A DNA stretch of 64,000 bases, taken from contig CAMXCT020006745.1 of the NCBI GenBank assembly GCA_947184155.2, forward strand, positions 725,681 to 789,680. The letters run 5' to 3'. Of this stretch, positions 43,028 to 54,009 are shown piece after piece (the first letter of the stretch is position 1; each line of letters opens with the position of its first letter). A model generated the notes under the pieces. It had not been told where the DNA came from, made no database searches, and saw nothing but the letters and a program-made list of their open reading frames with translations. Position numbers and translations under genes: made by a program. The DNA is from Cladocopium goreaui. Its lineage: Eukaryota; Sar; Dinophyceae; Suessiales; Symbiodiniaceae.

Positions 43028-43110
43028 GTGGTGTAGCGACGTGAGCGATACACATCATCCTCCTTTCCATTTTGATGACGCAAAATCTGCCCTTCCCAAA
43101 AAAAGAAACG
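43028..43110 (+). CDS. candidate exon after strong acceptor
   Basis: A long T-rich run ending TTATTTTAG precedes it. It reads WCSDVSDTHHPPFHFDDAKS, then ALPKKRNG, with a possible donor GC|GTGATC. Confidence 0.4.
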
Positions 43111-43312
43111 GCGTGATCTCCCCATGCCATACGCATATGATCATGTGTATATTATATACATATGTATATATTTATCGGTTTATATATATATATATATATT
43201 TGTTTAAACTCATATATGTAATATAATTATATATATATACATATATATATATTCATATCTATATGTAAATAATTGTATAAATAAATATATATATATATGA
43301 TTATTTGCCGAG

Positions 43313-43407
43313 GTTGCATTTGGCACGGCATCAGCAAAGCCACGGCGATCCAGATGATTCGGGTGAACGAGTTGGGTGAAGCTGGTGAAGCCTGCAAAAT
43401 TGGATGA
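43313..43407 (+). CDS. candidate exon, unknown
   Basis: After TTTGCCGAG it reads CIWHGISKATAIQMIRVNEL, then GEAGEACKIG and TGA. GC-rich patch in TA-rich surroundings. The 84-codon minus ORF runs into TA repeats and is less likely. Confidence 0.45.
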
Positions 43408-43511
43408 GTCGATTGGAAACGAGTCGCTTACTAGCATGACCCTCCAAGTATATACGCGGGACACCGCTGGTATGTGATCAACAATCCTGATATGACCTAT
43501 TTGACCTATTT

Positions 43512-43829
43512 ACCAGTAGTACCGCACAAGGCGGTGGCGGAAGTTTCAATGATAGGAGCACTATAGGAAAGGTTGAGTTGTTGGAGCGTCGATGACGGAG
43601 TGACAGGTGGTTGCAGTGTCGATGTTTCACTGCCGCGTTCTTTTGATCTTCTTGTGAATTCACGTATTCATCCATATTTCTTTTTGTCGATCTATTCGTT
43701 TATCCAACTGCCTCTCTGCCTGTCCATCCATTTTGTCTATCTACCTATCTTTCTATTTTTAATTATGTCCATCTGTCTGTTCTAAATATCTAACTGTCAA
43801 TCCATCTGCCTTCTCCGTCTATCTCTTTA

Positions 43830-43865
<36 letters not shown>

Positions 43866-44132
43866 TCTATCTAGCTTTCTGTTTGTCTTTATAATCAAGA
43901 ATTGTATTTGTCTATCTATCTGCCTGTCTACCTATCTGTCCAACTATTTAGCTATTTATTTTCACATCTATATCTCTATGCATCTAAATCTAAATCTATG
44001 TATGTGTGTATCTAGCTATCTTTCTATCTACCAATTATATATATATATATATATATATCGATTTATATCGATTTATAATTATCGATCTATATCGATCTAT
44101 GTGTCTATCTGTGTATCTGTGTATCTGTGTAA

Positions 44133-44163
<31 letters not shown>

Positions 44164-45597
44164 CCTTACCTTTTCCTTTTCCTTTACCTTTACCTTTACC
44201 TGTACCCTTACCCTTACCTTACCTACCCAACCTACCCAACCTGCCCAACCTGCCCAACCTACTCTACCTACCCTACCTGCGCTACCTACCCTACCTACCC
44301 TACCTACCTACCTACCTACCCACCCACCCACCTACCTACCTACCTACCCACCTACCTACCTACCTAACCTACCTACCTACCTACCCTATCTGTCTGTCTG
44401 TCTGTTTGTTCTGCAAAATAAGGAGTGATAGTTGACACGTGGAAGGTCACAGCTCCAGAACGACGAAATTCTGCGAGACCTCGTCAATTTTTGATATAGA
44501 CACCTTCAAAATCGAAGCAATTCTGCGAGACTTCCTTCACAAATCGAAAGTTGAGTGCAGAGATGACGGCCTCGTACCAATGCGTTTTGCGATTTTTCCA
44601 CTCCTTCTGTCTAAAGTATTGCGCCTGCCATGAAGAAGTAAAAGCCAGGTCATACGAAGTGCTGCACCTGTCACGCAAAACTTACCAAACCCTAAGATCT
44701 GATGCTACAAAATGCAACCCTTATCAGGAATCAGCGCCCTGACCTCCTAACATCTCTGATGAAGAAATCTCTTGGACTGCGCCTACCGTGCGAATTTCAT
44801 CTTTGCAGATCTTCTTCAACATCAAAAACGCACACATTTGGCTCACTTTTGACAAGGTGCAGAATCCATCGCGCCTGCCACGCAAAACACATCCGAACTT
44901 CGAAAAGCGGTCCGAAACCGTAAGTTTTGTTTAGCATTTTTGACTTTCGTGCCACAGCTGCATGCGCTTTTTCAACATCTCAACTTCCAAAAAAGTTATC
45001 CGACAGACAGTGAAGTTTTTGTACCATTTTGACTTCGAAATGTGCTTCGCGCAACGGCCGCGTGCGCCAAACTTCCAACCGTGCTCCGACACCGAGCCGT
45101 TTGTACCATTTTGACTTCGAAATATGTTTTCGGGCCACAGCTGCGCGCACTTTGAACATCTCAACTTAAATTCCCAAAATGCTCCAATACTGGTGTGTTT
45201 TGTACGTTTTGACTTGGAAATGTGCTTCGCGCCACAGCCACGTACACCTTTTCGACATCTCAACTTCCAAGTGTGGTTCGGAGCTGCGGTGTTTTTGACG
45301 TTTTGACTTTCAAATCTGCTTCGGGCCACACCGGCGCGCAATTTCTGATCTCTCATTCCCTTAAATGGCTTCGCACCCACCGATTTAGCAAACAATTATA
45401 CTTTTCGACACTATGTTTTGCGTCGTTTCTACCTTTTTGGCGCACCTTGTTTTTTTCTCTACTGGCTCTTTCTCTTCTCTGATTTTTTTCTTCCTTTCTC
45501 TTCTTTGATCTTCTTTCTTCTCACTCTTTCTCTTCTCTGACTCTGCTGCTTCATCTGTCCATACTGTCGGAAGTGTGACTTTTAAATTTCATTCGAT
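43512..45597 (+). mobile_element. composite satellite-bearing element, copy 3 (diverged)
   Basis: The head matches for 37 bp (ACCAGTAGTACCGCACAAGG onward), then diverges. The TAGTG core is replaced by CTAT, CTTTAC and CTAC microsatellites (43740-44400). Diverged tandem units run 44430-45340 (CTTCGCGCCACAGCC and similar). The tail ends ATTTCATTCGAT. TTTACC occurs at the left edge and shortly after the right end. Confidence 0.7.
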
Positions 45598-45878
45598 AAA
45601 CGTATGTTTACCGCCCAAGGTATGTAGATGTAAATGTGTGTGTCATCCACCACCTACCAAGAAGGTTGGATGCATATCAAAGTACTCAAATATATTGGTA
45701 TATCGTGAAACCTATTGTAGCAGGAACTTGAAAGGCAAAAGTACCTCCAAAACTTAAATGATGTCTCTGGTTTTTGTGCTGAACGTAAGCGTTTTGAGCA
45801 AACGCGAAACATGCCGTGTGCAATCCCAAGTCGTTGTCCCTGCTTGATGCTTGCAGTTTAGTTTGACTGCCTTTGCAG

Positions 45879-46054
45879 GCTTTACAATTCATACCCACTT
45901 GTTGGATTATTCTGCCTTTGACTCAATCGAGGTTGTGTCAAAGTTGTTTCAAAAAACCGAAGATGGTTGGAAGATACGTACTCTTTTCAATGGGTTTGTC
46001 TGGAAATGTGGCACCTGCAATTACATATTAATGCGCATTTTTTCCCAATGTTAA
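45879..46054 (+). CDS. exon, unknown protein
   Basis: It follows GACTGCCTTTGCAG. It reads FTIHTHLLDYSAFDSIEVVS, then KLFQKTEDGWKIRTLFNGFV and WKCGTCNYILM, ending in TAA at 46052. The WKCGTC run resembles a zinc-knuckle half-site, but only two cysteines are present. 57 codons. Confidence 0.45.
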
Positions 46055-46517
46055 TTGCAATTGGATACCGTTGACATACCCCATTTTTGGACAAACCCTG
46101 CTTCCTGTTCCAATTTTTTTTCTATTCCCGGCGATGCCCCTCGGGTCATGTCTCAGAAGATCTCAGAATCATTTTGGGTCTTATGATTTGATCCGTGGGG
46201 ATCCGTGCTGAAATGCGAGTTCACGCTATCATGGGATGGGGGTTCCACTGAGCACATTTTCTTGATGTGTTGGCCTTGAAATACGAGGGCTGGACCTGCT
46301 GGACCTGGACATACTTGGACCATCTTGGACCCCATGGATGTTTTGGACTTGAATTTTCACCTTGCATTGGCCAAGATAGGTTTCCGTTGGTTTATCACAT
46401 TTATATACATTTATCACCACAAATACTGTCTGATGTTTGGTGGAAATTTATCGAGAGCAGGGTGAGCATGAATCAACTGGGGACCCCACGTTGTAATAAC
46501 ATCCACAACCCAACCAT

Positions 46518-46608
46518 CCCCAGATGCTCCATGTATAGAATATTTACCAACATTTGCCCCAAAAATGACCCAAATGTAGGTAAATATTCCATACGTGGAG
46601 CATCTGGG
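46518..46608. mobile_element. M4 hairpin element
   Basis: CCCAGATGCTCCATGTATAG faces CCATACGTGGAGCATCTGGG. Confidence 0.85.
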
Positions 46609-46879
46609 ATCTGTAATTGGTGGTTGTTTGAAAATAGGCTACCCATGGGTACCCTAAGATGTGATGGTATGCACCTAAAATCCACAGGAAATCCATGGAG
46701 TTTTCCATATTCGTGTTGTTTACCGACCCAAAAAAATACCGTCTCTTTGTTCGTTCATATCACCATGACAAAATAGAGGGACAAATCAAAGATGATCAAT
46801 TCGGAACTTCAGCGATTTTCATGTGCACCAACCACTCGCATCTGATGACTATGACATACTATAAGCATCAATAAGCCAT

Positions 46880-46999
46880 TACCCTCTGGTAAACCTACAA
46901 AAAACTATTGAAGCCATGGCCATTGAAAGTTCGTTGATTTACCCAGCTACATAGCATGTTGATTTTCATCAGTTTTTTGTCAACGTTTACCAGAGGGTA
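46880..46999. mobile_element. M1 inverted-repeat element
   Basis: It runs TACCCTCTGGTAAACCTAC...GTTTACCAGAGGGTA. The following G makes GGGTAG, a potential splice acceptor next to the exon at 47001. Confidence 0.9.
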
Positions 47000-47000
47000 G

Positions 47001-47147
47001 TCCGAGTCCCATCTGATCTTGGCCGAATGGCACCTCGATCCCTTGATCCGGGCTCCATCATCTCCATCTGCTCGCTTCCAGCTGTGCGACACGCTCCCCG
47101 AGCCAGTCGAGTGGTTGATGGAAATAGCATTGATTGAAGCCCGTTGA
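47001..47147 (+). CDS. terminal exon, unknown protein
   Basis: A GC-rich patch reads SHLILAEWHLDPLIRAPSSP, then SARFQLCDTLPEPVEWLMEI and ALIEAR, ending in TGA at 47145, 48 codons. The composition is strongly protein-like. It starts at the right end of an M1 copy. The reverse ORFs of 101 and 115 codons cover it but extend into AT-rich DNA. Confidence 0.5.
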   Translation, partial: SESHLILAEWHLDPLIRAPSSPSARFQLCDTLPEPVEWLMEIALIEAR

Positions 47148-47580
47148 GCCAGTAAGATGAGATAGAAATGGGATAGAACAATAGCAAGGGCCTTGCCCAC
47201 ATTGACATGTGGTTGGTTAGAGGTGTTGCTCTAGTGCTCAACCAACCATAGGCTGCCAAGCAAACAGCGGTGCCATCACGGTAAGGTGCATGAGAATAAG
47301 ACGGAGAAACCCTGGAATGGTCCAACATGACCACAAAACAGATCAGGTTGTTGAGTTCTGCAATTCAGCCATATAGACAAGCTCACATTCATTCTACACA
47401 TGGAGTCGTTGATGATTATTGAAAACGGACGAACATGGGCCTTTACCCTATTTATTAGAACCTTGCCTTTATCCCACTGGGAAAAATCAGGGGCCTTTCA
47501 GGTTTTTGTCAATGTGCTGAACATACACATACTTACACATGGGTTTGTCCAAGAAAAAGGGAACTGCAAAAGTACATATA

Positions 47581-47689
47581 CTGGTTGGTGGTTTGGAACA
47601 TGGCTTTTATTTTTTCATTATATTGGGAATGTCATCATCCCAACTGACGAAGTCATATTTTCCAGAGGGGTAGGCTCAACCACCAACCA
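47581..47689. mobile_element. M2 element with TATA flanks
   Basis: It runs CTGGTTGGTGG...CCACCAACCA, with TATA on both sides. AGTACATA is also found on both sides, offset by a few bases. M1 follows 10 bp later. Confidence 0.85.
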
Positions 47690-47698
47690 TATAGTACA

Positions 47699-47806
47699 TA
47701 CCCTCTGGTAAACTAACATAACCATGGAAAATCACCATGTTTAAAGGGTAAATCAACTATTTAAATGGCAATTTTCAATAGCTTTTTGTAGGTTTACCAG
47801 AGGGTA
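47699..47806. mobile_element. M1 inverted-repeat element
   Basis: It runs TACCCTCTGGTAAACTAAC...GGTTTACCAGAGGGTA. Confidence 0.9.
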
Positions 47807-47857
47807 TATGTTAATCAGGACCATGATGATCAACCATGAATTGTTGGGGTCTTCCAG

Positions 47858-47998
47858 GCATTGCTGGAATCGCGAGCAGTCTTTGAAGAAAAAGATCTGC
47901 TGCGTCTCTACCAGAGGTCTGGTTCAGCCCAGATGCCCAATATTTTGCCAAGATGTGTTTCTTGTATCCAAACTAGCCTGGTGGTCAAAACGATTTGA
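47858..47998 (+). CDS. exon, unknown protein
   Basis: The acceptor is TTGGGGTCTTCCAG. In phase 0 it reads ALLESRAVFEEKDLLRLYQR, then SGSAQMPNILPRCVSCIQTS, to TGA at 47996. Helical and charged at the start, with a Cys pair near the end. The 76-codon ORF in another frame is judged a shadow. Confidence 0.5.
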   Translation, partial: ALLESRAVFEEKDLLRLYQRSGSAQMPNILPRCVSCIQTSLVVKTI

Positions 47999-48992
47999 CA
48001 CATGTGCATCTCAGGATGTTTCTCGCCTAGATCCTTAGATGATACTCCCAGATGGCTGGTTATGCATGCAGTGTCTTAAACGTGCAACGATAATTTTCAC
48101 TCAAGTGCCACATCCATACAAGAATTCAAGCCTTTCATGTTCCCAAATCTTTAATTTGTGCCAAAGCACAAGTATTCACAGATCCCAAATCTTACAGTGC
48201 AAGGGCCCCTACCTACGTACAGTAAGTTGCTGTTTATGGTAAATTCTGTTGGATTTGGTGAGATGGTATTATTAAACTTAACAAACCAACATGACTGGGC
48301 GCACCTTGGAAGCTATCCAGTTCATTTTGGGCAGGGCCACAGGAGGAACTGGATCCTGGATTTAATATATTTAATTCGGTGTTTCAAGCTGCCTCCGCGC
48401 TGCCCGCGTAGACTGTCGGTGGGTGTTATATACCGGGACCAAGGAGGTTGGGATTGACCCAGCGAAACTAAGGAGTCCCCCATTTTTTGAAAGTCGTCCA
48501 AGCCCCGAAATAGGCATGAAGGTGACTGTTGGAGATGTTTCTAGTGTTTGGACAAAAGGCCTGGTGATGTGCTGAAATGGTACCGCTGATTTTTTCTTTC
48601 CATGTACCACCTTGCGATAACTCTGACGTTTGCAGTGCACCACTGGTTTCAGTTTGATTGCTCATAATAGGGGGATTCAACCATCAACTATGGCGTTTAA
48701 ATGATTCATTGGTTTGTGTGAAGACCCGCCTACGCCACCGGTGGGAGAACCTGAAATCACCAGTCACAGCGACCTGCGGTAGTGCTCCCAGGATTTTATA
48801 GCAACAAGCATTTAAGGTGGGAGCACCAGCTTATGATTTCATATCAATACATATCAGATATTGCCCAAGTACTACCCCTTTACACACTTCCACTCCAAGT
48901 ATGACATGAGAGGAGGAAAGCAGGTCGTCTCGCTTTATGACTGGAAGATCTTTGCAGCACTTTGCACGTGCCCGAGCCTTTTTTTTTTTCAG

Positions 48993-49150
48993 ACAATTCA
49001 TTTTGTGTTGCCAGGTCAAAACACAAGATACTAACTGGAGGAAGAGAGAGAGGGACTGGTCACATGTGTTTACTCTTTGCTACCCCAACATGACTAGCGG
49101 CTTGCAGGGAAATCCCAAACGAAACTATGCATTTATATTTGAATGCGGAC
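48993..49150 (+). CDS. exon after strong acceptor, unknown
   Basis: The acceptor is a run of Ts ending TTTCAG. It reads TQDTNWRKRERDWSHVFTLC, then YPNMTSGLQGNPKRNYAFIF and ECGH. The ORF continues into a palindromic TTCCAGCTAGCC segment, so the coding end is uncertain. Confidence 0.45.
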
Positions 49151-49538
49151 ATTATCCACGAAATGGTGGATTTTCCAGCTAGCCAGCCATACTTGATGGC
49201 TGGATGGTAAAGTTTGTAGTTATTTAATCATATCCGTACATTACTAGCATACACCTACTTAACGTAACATAGATATGGAAATAACAATTTTTAATAGATC
49301 AATAATCAAACAAAATGTCGACATTTTCCATTGCAAACAGCAAACTGGTAAAGCGCCAATCACTACTTTCATATGCTATCTTTTCCATGGCTATGTGAAA
49401 TTACCGGAAGGTACTGTAGCTTTTTAATCCTGGAGATGTTCGTTTAGCTCACTCCCACAAATGTGAACCGAGTCGTGTTTTTGTTGGGTCGCGGACACTC
49501 TGGGTTTGACCGACCATGTTCAAAATATGTTGGGTCAT

Positions 49539-49886
49539 TTAACAGGATTCAATTTCCAGAATAATCGGTTTAAGGGAAACATCAGCAAGGGAAACCTGGC
49601 GAAAAAAAATCCAGGTTTCATTTACACGTTCCTTTGAATCAATCCATGGATAGATTGACATATATATATATAGATGTAACAGCCATTGAAAGGAACGAGT
49701 GTTCCGCAAAATCATCATAGTGCTGTCTTCGATCAATGCATGTGGGGTCTGATGTTCCTCCACCAATAGGGAAGCATTTACCCATGAATCAAGATGAATC
49801 AACCATTCCCCAAAGTTTAAGCAATCAAATGCAATACATACACGAATATATACACATGCATAGATGAATATAGCGTGTGGGTACAA
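49539..49886 (-). CDS. possible minus-strand ORF, 115 codons
   Basis: It reads FDCLNFGEWLIHLDSWVNAS, then LLVEEHQTPHALIEDSTMMI. It is one of the few minus-strand ORFs with even composition, but the + strand also has open, protein-like segments here (for example MNQDESTIPQSLSNQMQYIH at about 49783). Strand unresolved. Confidence 0.25.
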   Translation of the reverse strand: MYPHAIFIYACVYIRVCIAFDCLNFGEWLIHLDSWVNASLLVEEHQTPHALIEDSTMMILRNTRSFQWLLHLYIYMSIYPWIDSKERVNETWIFFRQVSLADVSLKPIILEIESC

Positions 49887-50329
49887 AGATAGACTATAGA
49901 TGCTGACTATAGAGCCCCAAGTATCATTGGATTATCTTGCAAGGCCGGTCCGTTCCTGACCTACCAGAGGGTGATGGAAGGGGCCCCCGTAGAAACGAAA
50001 TCGCTAAGTTGGTGCAATTGACCCGGTTAACCAGGGTTTATGGCCCTTAGAATTATAGTACATTATAGTCTATAGATGGAATTATAAACCAATTCATAAC
50101 TGGGGGGGCACATAGACATTTTGACCATGGCACCTCCCATTGCATCCGCATGCATCCGCTGTCTCTCCGATGACATCCAAGAAAACAATGGGAACTGCAC
50201 ATGGGCCATGTTAATAACACCTTAACAAAAACACCTGATTCGAGCAGACGGATTTTTTCGGATTTGACGAAGAATCATGTGGATGTCATCAGCAAAAGAC
50301 GCCAAAGCTGGTCGAAGGGAGCACCCCAA

Positions 50330-50500
50330 ATCGATTGAACTTCCGAACTTCCGAAATTCCTGCACACGACTACCTCCGGTCCAAGTTCGTCAGATGTCGA
50401 AATCCAAATCCGGACTTCCACCATCAACAGAACCTCGAAGAAGTTCCTCAAAACGGCAGCCACAGAGACCCCAAGTCGTTCTGAACCATTCTGAACCCGT
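50330..50500 (+). CDS. coding-like patch, frame ambiguous
   Basis: All three + frames are open. Two good readings are SDVEIQIRTSTINRTSKKFL (ending PSRSEPF and TGA) and HDYLRSKFVRCRNPNPDFHH. The minus strand is open too. GC-rich; frame undecided. Confidence 0.35.
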
Positions 50501-50546
50501 CTTGGCAAATCCTGACATGGAATTCCAGGGAGTCTACCCACACATA

Positions 50547-50637
50547 CCCATAGGATCCATGTATGGTATATTTGCTAACATATTGGGGGTATATTGATGG
50601 AATCCATGTTACCATATATAGCATACATGGATCCTAT
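50547..50637. mobile_element. M4 variant hairpin
   Basis: CCCATAGGATCCATGTATGG faces GCATACATGGATCCTATG. The tip differs from other M4 copies (AGGATCC in place of GATGCTCC). Confidence 0.75.
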
Positions 50638-50826
50638 GAGATATAATTTGATTTCCATTCCAAAATAGGGAGATTTCACATCGCCAAATGGATTGCTGTG
50701 ATTACTGTGGGGCATTCTTCAACTTTCACAATTTGGCATGAAGATCATGAAGATCTTCCATACGAGGCACGTTCGCTTCAACCACTGCTTGAACAGGTGT
50801 CGCAACGTCAAACCTGGCATAAATCA

Positions 50827-50955
50827 TACAATGTGAGGCCCCCCAGTTATAAGTTGGTTTATAAGCCCCAGTAACTATAGTTATTTGTGTACCATAAACC
50901 ATAGTTCTTGGAGTTATAAACCAACTTAGCTATCGAACGAGGGCCTCACATTGTA
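50827..50955. mobile_element. M3 element
   Basis: It runs TACAATGTGAGGCCCCCCAG...GAGGGCCTCACATTGTA. Confidence 0.9.
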
Positions 50956-51132
50956 GAGACCTGATAACGACCTCACCGTAGATAGTCCAGCGAATCATCA
51001 CCAGCCGACCTCGAAGCTGGTTTTGGGAATCACAAGGTCTTAAGAGTCCTGAGAAAAAAATATTGGATCAATACCCGTTGGGACCATTGGGACTGATTTT
51101 TTGACTGATGGATCTTCAGATCCACAATTTGT

Positions 51133-51263
51133 TACAATGTGAGGCCCCCCAGTGATGTTAGTTGGTTTATAAGACCCAGTAACTAGTTCGTTATAAGTAC
51201 CATAAACCGAAGTTATTGGAGTTATAAACCAACTTAGCTATCGAACGGGGGCCTCACATTGTA
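51133..51263. mobile_element. M3 element
   Basis: It runs TACAATGTGAGGCCCCCCAG...GGGGGCCTCACATTGTA. Third-closest pair of M3 copies, 180 bp from the previous one. Confidence 0.9.
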
Positions 51264-51269
51264 GACTAT

Positions 51270-51754
51270 TTGCTCATTTTCGTATATGGAAAATCACCTG
51301 CTTCAATAGGCAACTCATCTATGGATGTGCCATTTTCTTTACAAGGAGTTCCAGGGCACGTGTTGATATGTGTTGACCCTACCAAATCTGATCTGAACCT
51401 TGCCGGGTCCTGGACACACTTCCAGCATCCTGGACACACTTCCAGCATCCAGATGGGGACACCCAAAGACTGGTCACCAGTGGATGGAATGGGATTAGAC
51501 GCGGTTTTCCCCAAAATCAGCAAACCCTCACTTAGGCCAAATCATGCGAAATCACGATGGTCGTCCTTGGATTGGATTTATCCTCCGCCCTCCAGAGGAG
51601 GGCCCGACGGAATTTTTATCACAGGGCTTCGTCGACGCGTTGCGACCTTGCGAACGGATCTTCGCGTCGCGTTGACATATTTTCAAGTCTGAACTGTTCA
51701 ACTTTGAACATACGGGAAGACCAAGAGTCGACTGGTGGAAAAGCGAGTCCTTGA
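51270..51754 (+). CDS. coding-like patch with two overlapping frames
   Basis: A 140-codon frame (51270-51692) includes MGTPKDWSPVDGMGLDAVFP. A second frame (51557-51754) reads RRARRNFYHRASSTRCDLAN and ends GGKASP. CCTGGACACACTTCCAGCAT is directly doubled at about 51409-51448. The second frame is the better candidate for a terminal exon. Confidence 0.35.
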
Positions 51755-51885
51755 GTCCTCCGGTGTTTCTGCGTGTTTTTCAATCATGACAACCCCCAGA
51801 TAAACCCTTAGAGGTTACAGAGCCCAGCAAGACTCATGATTTGCTACTTAAATGCTACCCCTCAATTAAAAACATGATATCCAAA

Positions 51886-51995
51886 TATGGACGTTTCCTA
51901 AAATAGGGGTACACCTAAATCATCCACTTTACTAGGAATTTCCATTATAAACCATCCATTTTGAGGTACCTCTATTCAGGAAACCATTATATGGG
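51886..51995. mobile_element. M6 foldback repeat
   Basis: GTTTCCTAAAATAGGGGTAC at the left faces GGTACCTCTATTCAGGAAAC at the right. Confidence 0.65.
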
Positions 51996-52280
51996 TCTTT
52001 TTTTTTTCGTTTTCCGTGGCCGATGTTAAAATACCCAAGGGTACTATTCATCGAGGATGTAGAGGAACCACTCGCTTTGACCTTCCAGCCATGGCCAAAA
52101 AGACTGCGTCTTTGAACCACAGATTGACGTGTCATTTCTTTGATATCCAGATTGAAACATCTATTAAAACCATTCCCATATGCACCTTTTTGTAAAAACG
52201 TGATGTTTTTCAAGTTGTATATACCTTTTTAAGTCGTCCTTAATGATGTAGGGGATGGACATCAATCCATTGTCCTGCAG

Positions 52281-52383
52281 AGTTCATATCAACCACGCCA
52301 ATGTCGGGTTCCAAGGTCACCAATTTATCGTTGACCTTGACACCGGCAGCAGGGTCACCAAGGGTGACGCATTTGCTTTGCAG
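52281..52383 (+). CDS. exon of a two-exon model, unknown protein
   Basis: The acceptor is ATTGTCCTGCAG and the donor is CAG|GTTTAG. It reads VHINHANVGFQGHQFIVDLD, then TGSRVTKGDAFALQ, ending in phase 0. FIVDLDTGS superficially recalls the DTG of aspartic proteases but lacks the usual context. It joins in phase to 52554 across a 170-nt intron. Confidence 0.6.
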
Positions 52384-52553
52384 GTTTAGGATGGTTTAGG
52401 GTTTAGGATGTCACGCCCCATTTAGCTGCGTTTTACTAATGCTAAGTCACTCAATGGATTGTTTTCCAGGAAATCTACAGGAGACCTTCTGATTTTTTGT
52501 TTTTAACATGAAATGACTGAGGGATTCAAGATTTTCCAGAAGTGGCATCTCAG

Positions 52554-52646
52554 TACTTTTTGAAGGGCACGAGATCTCCGGCAATGGGCTACTCCAAAAG
52601 GGATGTTTTTTTTGCAGTGGGAAATCCCATCGAACGAAACGGATGA
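52554..52646 (+). CDS. terminal exon of the two-exon model
   Basis: The acceptor is GTGGCATCTCAG. In phase 0 it reads YFLKGTRSPAMGYSKRDVFF, then AVGNPIERNG and TGA. With 52281-52383 this gives the C-terminal 64 or so residues of an unknown protein. Confidence 0.55.
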   Translation, partial: YFLKGTRSPAMGYSKRDVFFAVGNPIERNG

Positions 52647-52742
52647 TAGGAAACCTGGGGTAGCCCCATGACTTAGGAAACCTCCATATCTGGAAAATTA
52701 TCGTATGTTTGCTTGACTTTCAACATCTTAAGATTTAACTTC

Positions 52743-52838
52743 CAGTAAACATACAGAAAGCTATGGGAAATTCATGGCTTTCCCGAAATTATCTACTTTC
52801 ATGGTGGATTTTCCACATGTTAGTTTACTGGAGGGTAA
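52743..52838. mobile_element. diverged M1 element
   Basis: Ends CCAGTAAACATAC and GTTAGTTTACTGGAGGGTA, with the family core in between. Confidence 0.6.
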
Positions 52839-53059
52839 GGTTTTTATTTTCAAATCCGTTGGGGGTTGAATCTGTTTTCTCCGATAAGCTATACGAAGCT
52901 GCCCAGGGCCGGATCCAGGCTTAGTTTCCCTGGTGATGGGATATCCGACCAATAAAGTTTTGGGGTTGCCTAATTTACCAACATCAAGCCTTCCCAAACT
53001 GGCCAATTTTGCAAGTCATGTACCGGTACATATACCAAACATTACCAAACCATACATAG

Positions 53060-53200
53060 TACAATGTGGGGCCCCCAAGATATATCTTTGTTGGGTTGTA
53101 GCTACAATAAGCAAAAGTTTTGGCCGATGGATCTATCATGATCTATACTTGTAGATTGTGTTTTAAACCAATCGATAAAACTAGGGGTGGCACATTGCAT
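53060..53200. mobile_element. diverged M3 element
   Basis: It runs TACAATGTGGGGCCCCCAAG...GGGGTGGCACATTGCA. Confidence 0.75.
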
Positions 53201-53406
53201 GGGATTTGATGGTCACTGGTTCATATTGTTTCCATCATTCCTGCTCCGTTTTGTGGCGTGGATGGCTTGAGAAGTATGTTTTTTTGTTTACAGTAATCAT
53301 GGTTTTATCCTTCTGAGGTTGCTGCCAAAGAACATGGGTTTGCCCACAACTTGGTAGTGTTTATCATTATTTTTCCTAATTTATACTAAGGTTTTGAACC
53401 ATTGAT

Positions 53407-53589
53407 TTGGCGTATTCGGAACCTTATGTTGAAAAGCATACGAGAGAATTGCTGGTCGATTGGACATGTGCCAAAATGTTCAACTCCGCGATGGAGACTA
53501 CAGTTGCATCAATCATGCTACAATCCATGGGTTGGCTACATAGTTTTGACCCATGCCCAACTCAGACAGCATCAGAATTCAAAGGGTAA
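53407..53589 (+). CDS. candidate exon, about 60 codons
   Basis: It reads EPYVEKHTRELLVDWTCAKM, then FNSAMETTVASIMLQSMGWL and HSFDPCPTQTASEFKG, ending at AAAGG|GTAACC or TAA. Even composition, helical. An in-frame TGA lies just upstream at about 53393 and no good acceptor is visible between. The overlapping 81-codon frame is less protein-like. Confidence 0.45.
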   Translation: MAYSEPYVEKHTRELLVDWTCAKMFNSAMETTVASIMLQSMGWLHSFDPCPTQTASEFKG

Positions 53590-53687
53590 CCGTGCGTCCG
53601 TGCATCGTGGATCTCTTGGGAGCAACATCACCATCCATTGTTTGTGACACAAACATTGTAAGATTCCCCCCCTAATGCCCATCAGTA

Positions 53688-53769
53688 ATCAAACATGGCT
53701 AGCTGCGAAAATTATGGAACCAAAATGGTGCATTTTCCAGCTAGCCATGTTTGATTTGTCTTCTGAGTA
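53688..53769. repeat. foldback, GCTAGC arms
   Basis: AATCAAACATGGCTAGCTG pairs with CAGCTAGCCATGTTTGATT, 19 bp perfect. A similar arm (TTTTCCAGCTAGCCAGCC) is at about 49170. Confidence 0.8.
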
Positions 53770-54009
53770 AACGGATTACGTATACAAATACAAACTATTG
53801 AACATCAATGATAAGATTCCCACTTCTTTCAAATTGATTAAGCCTATGGATCCAAATGCTACCTAACTCTTCTCTATGGAGAGGGACATTCCTCATAGGG
53901 ACACTCCTGGAACATTCATTTTTATTGATTTTAATTCGAAATATTTCAGTTTCATTCCAAACAATGCAATTTCATTCCAAATAATTATTGTTCATTCAAA
54001 AAATACTTT

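Noticed and set aside
41980..43044. 354-codon + ORF with MPED/MPDR repeats
   Set aside because: Built from 40-bp and 12-bp minisatellites; both strands are open, and no unique sequence of gene length is present.
52310..52350. DTGS motif as an aspartic protease active site
   Set aside because: The surrounding residues do not fit (no hydrophobic-hydrophobic-DTG[ST]-S context) and the exon is too short to show the second motif.
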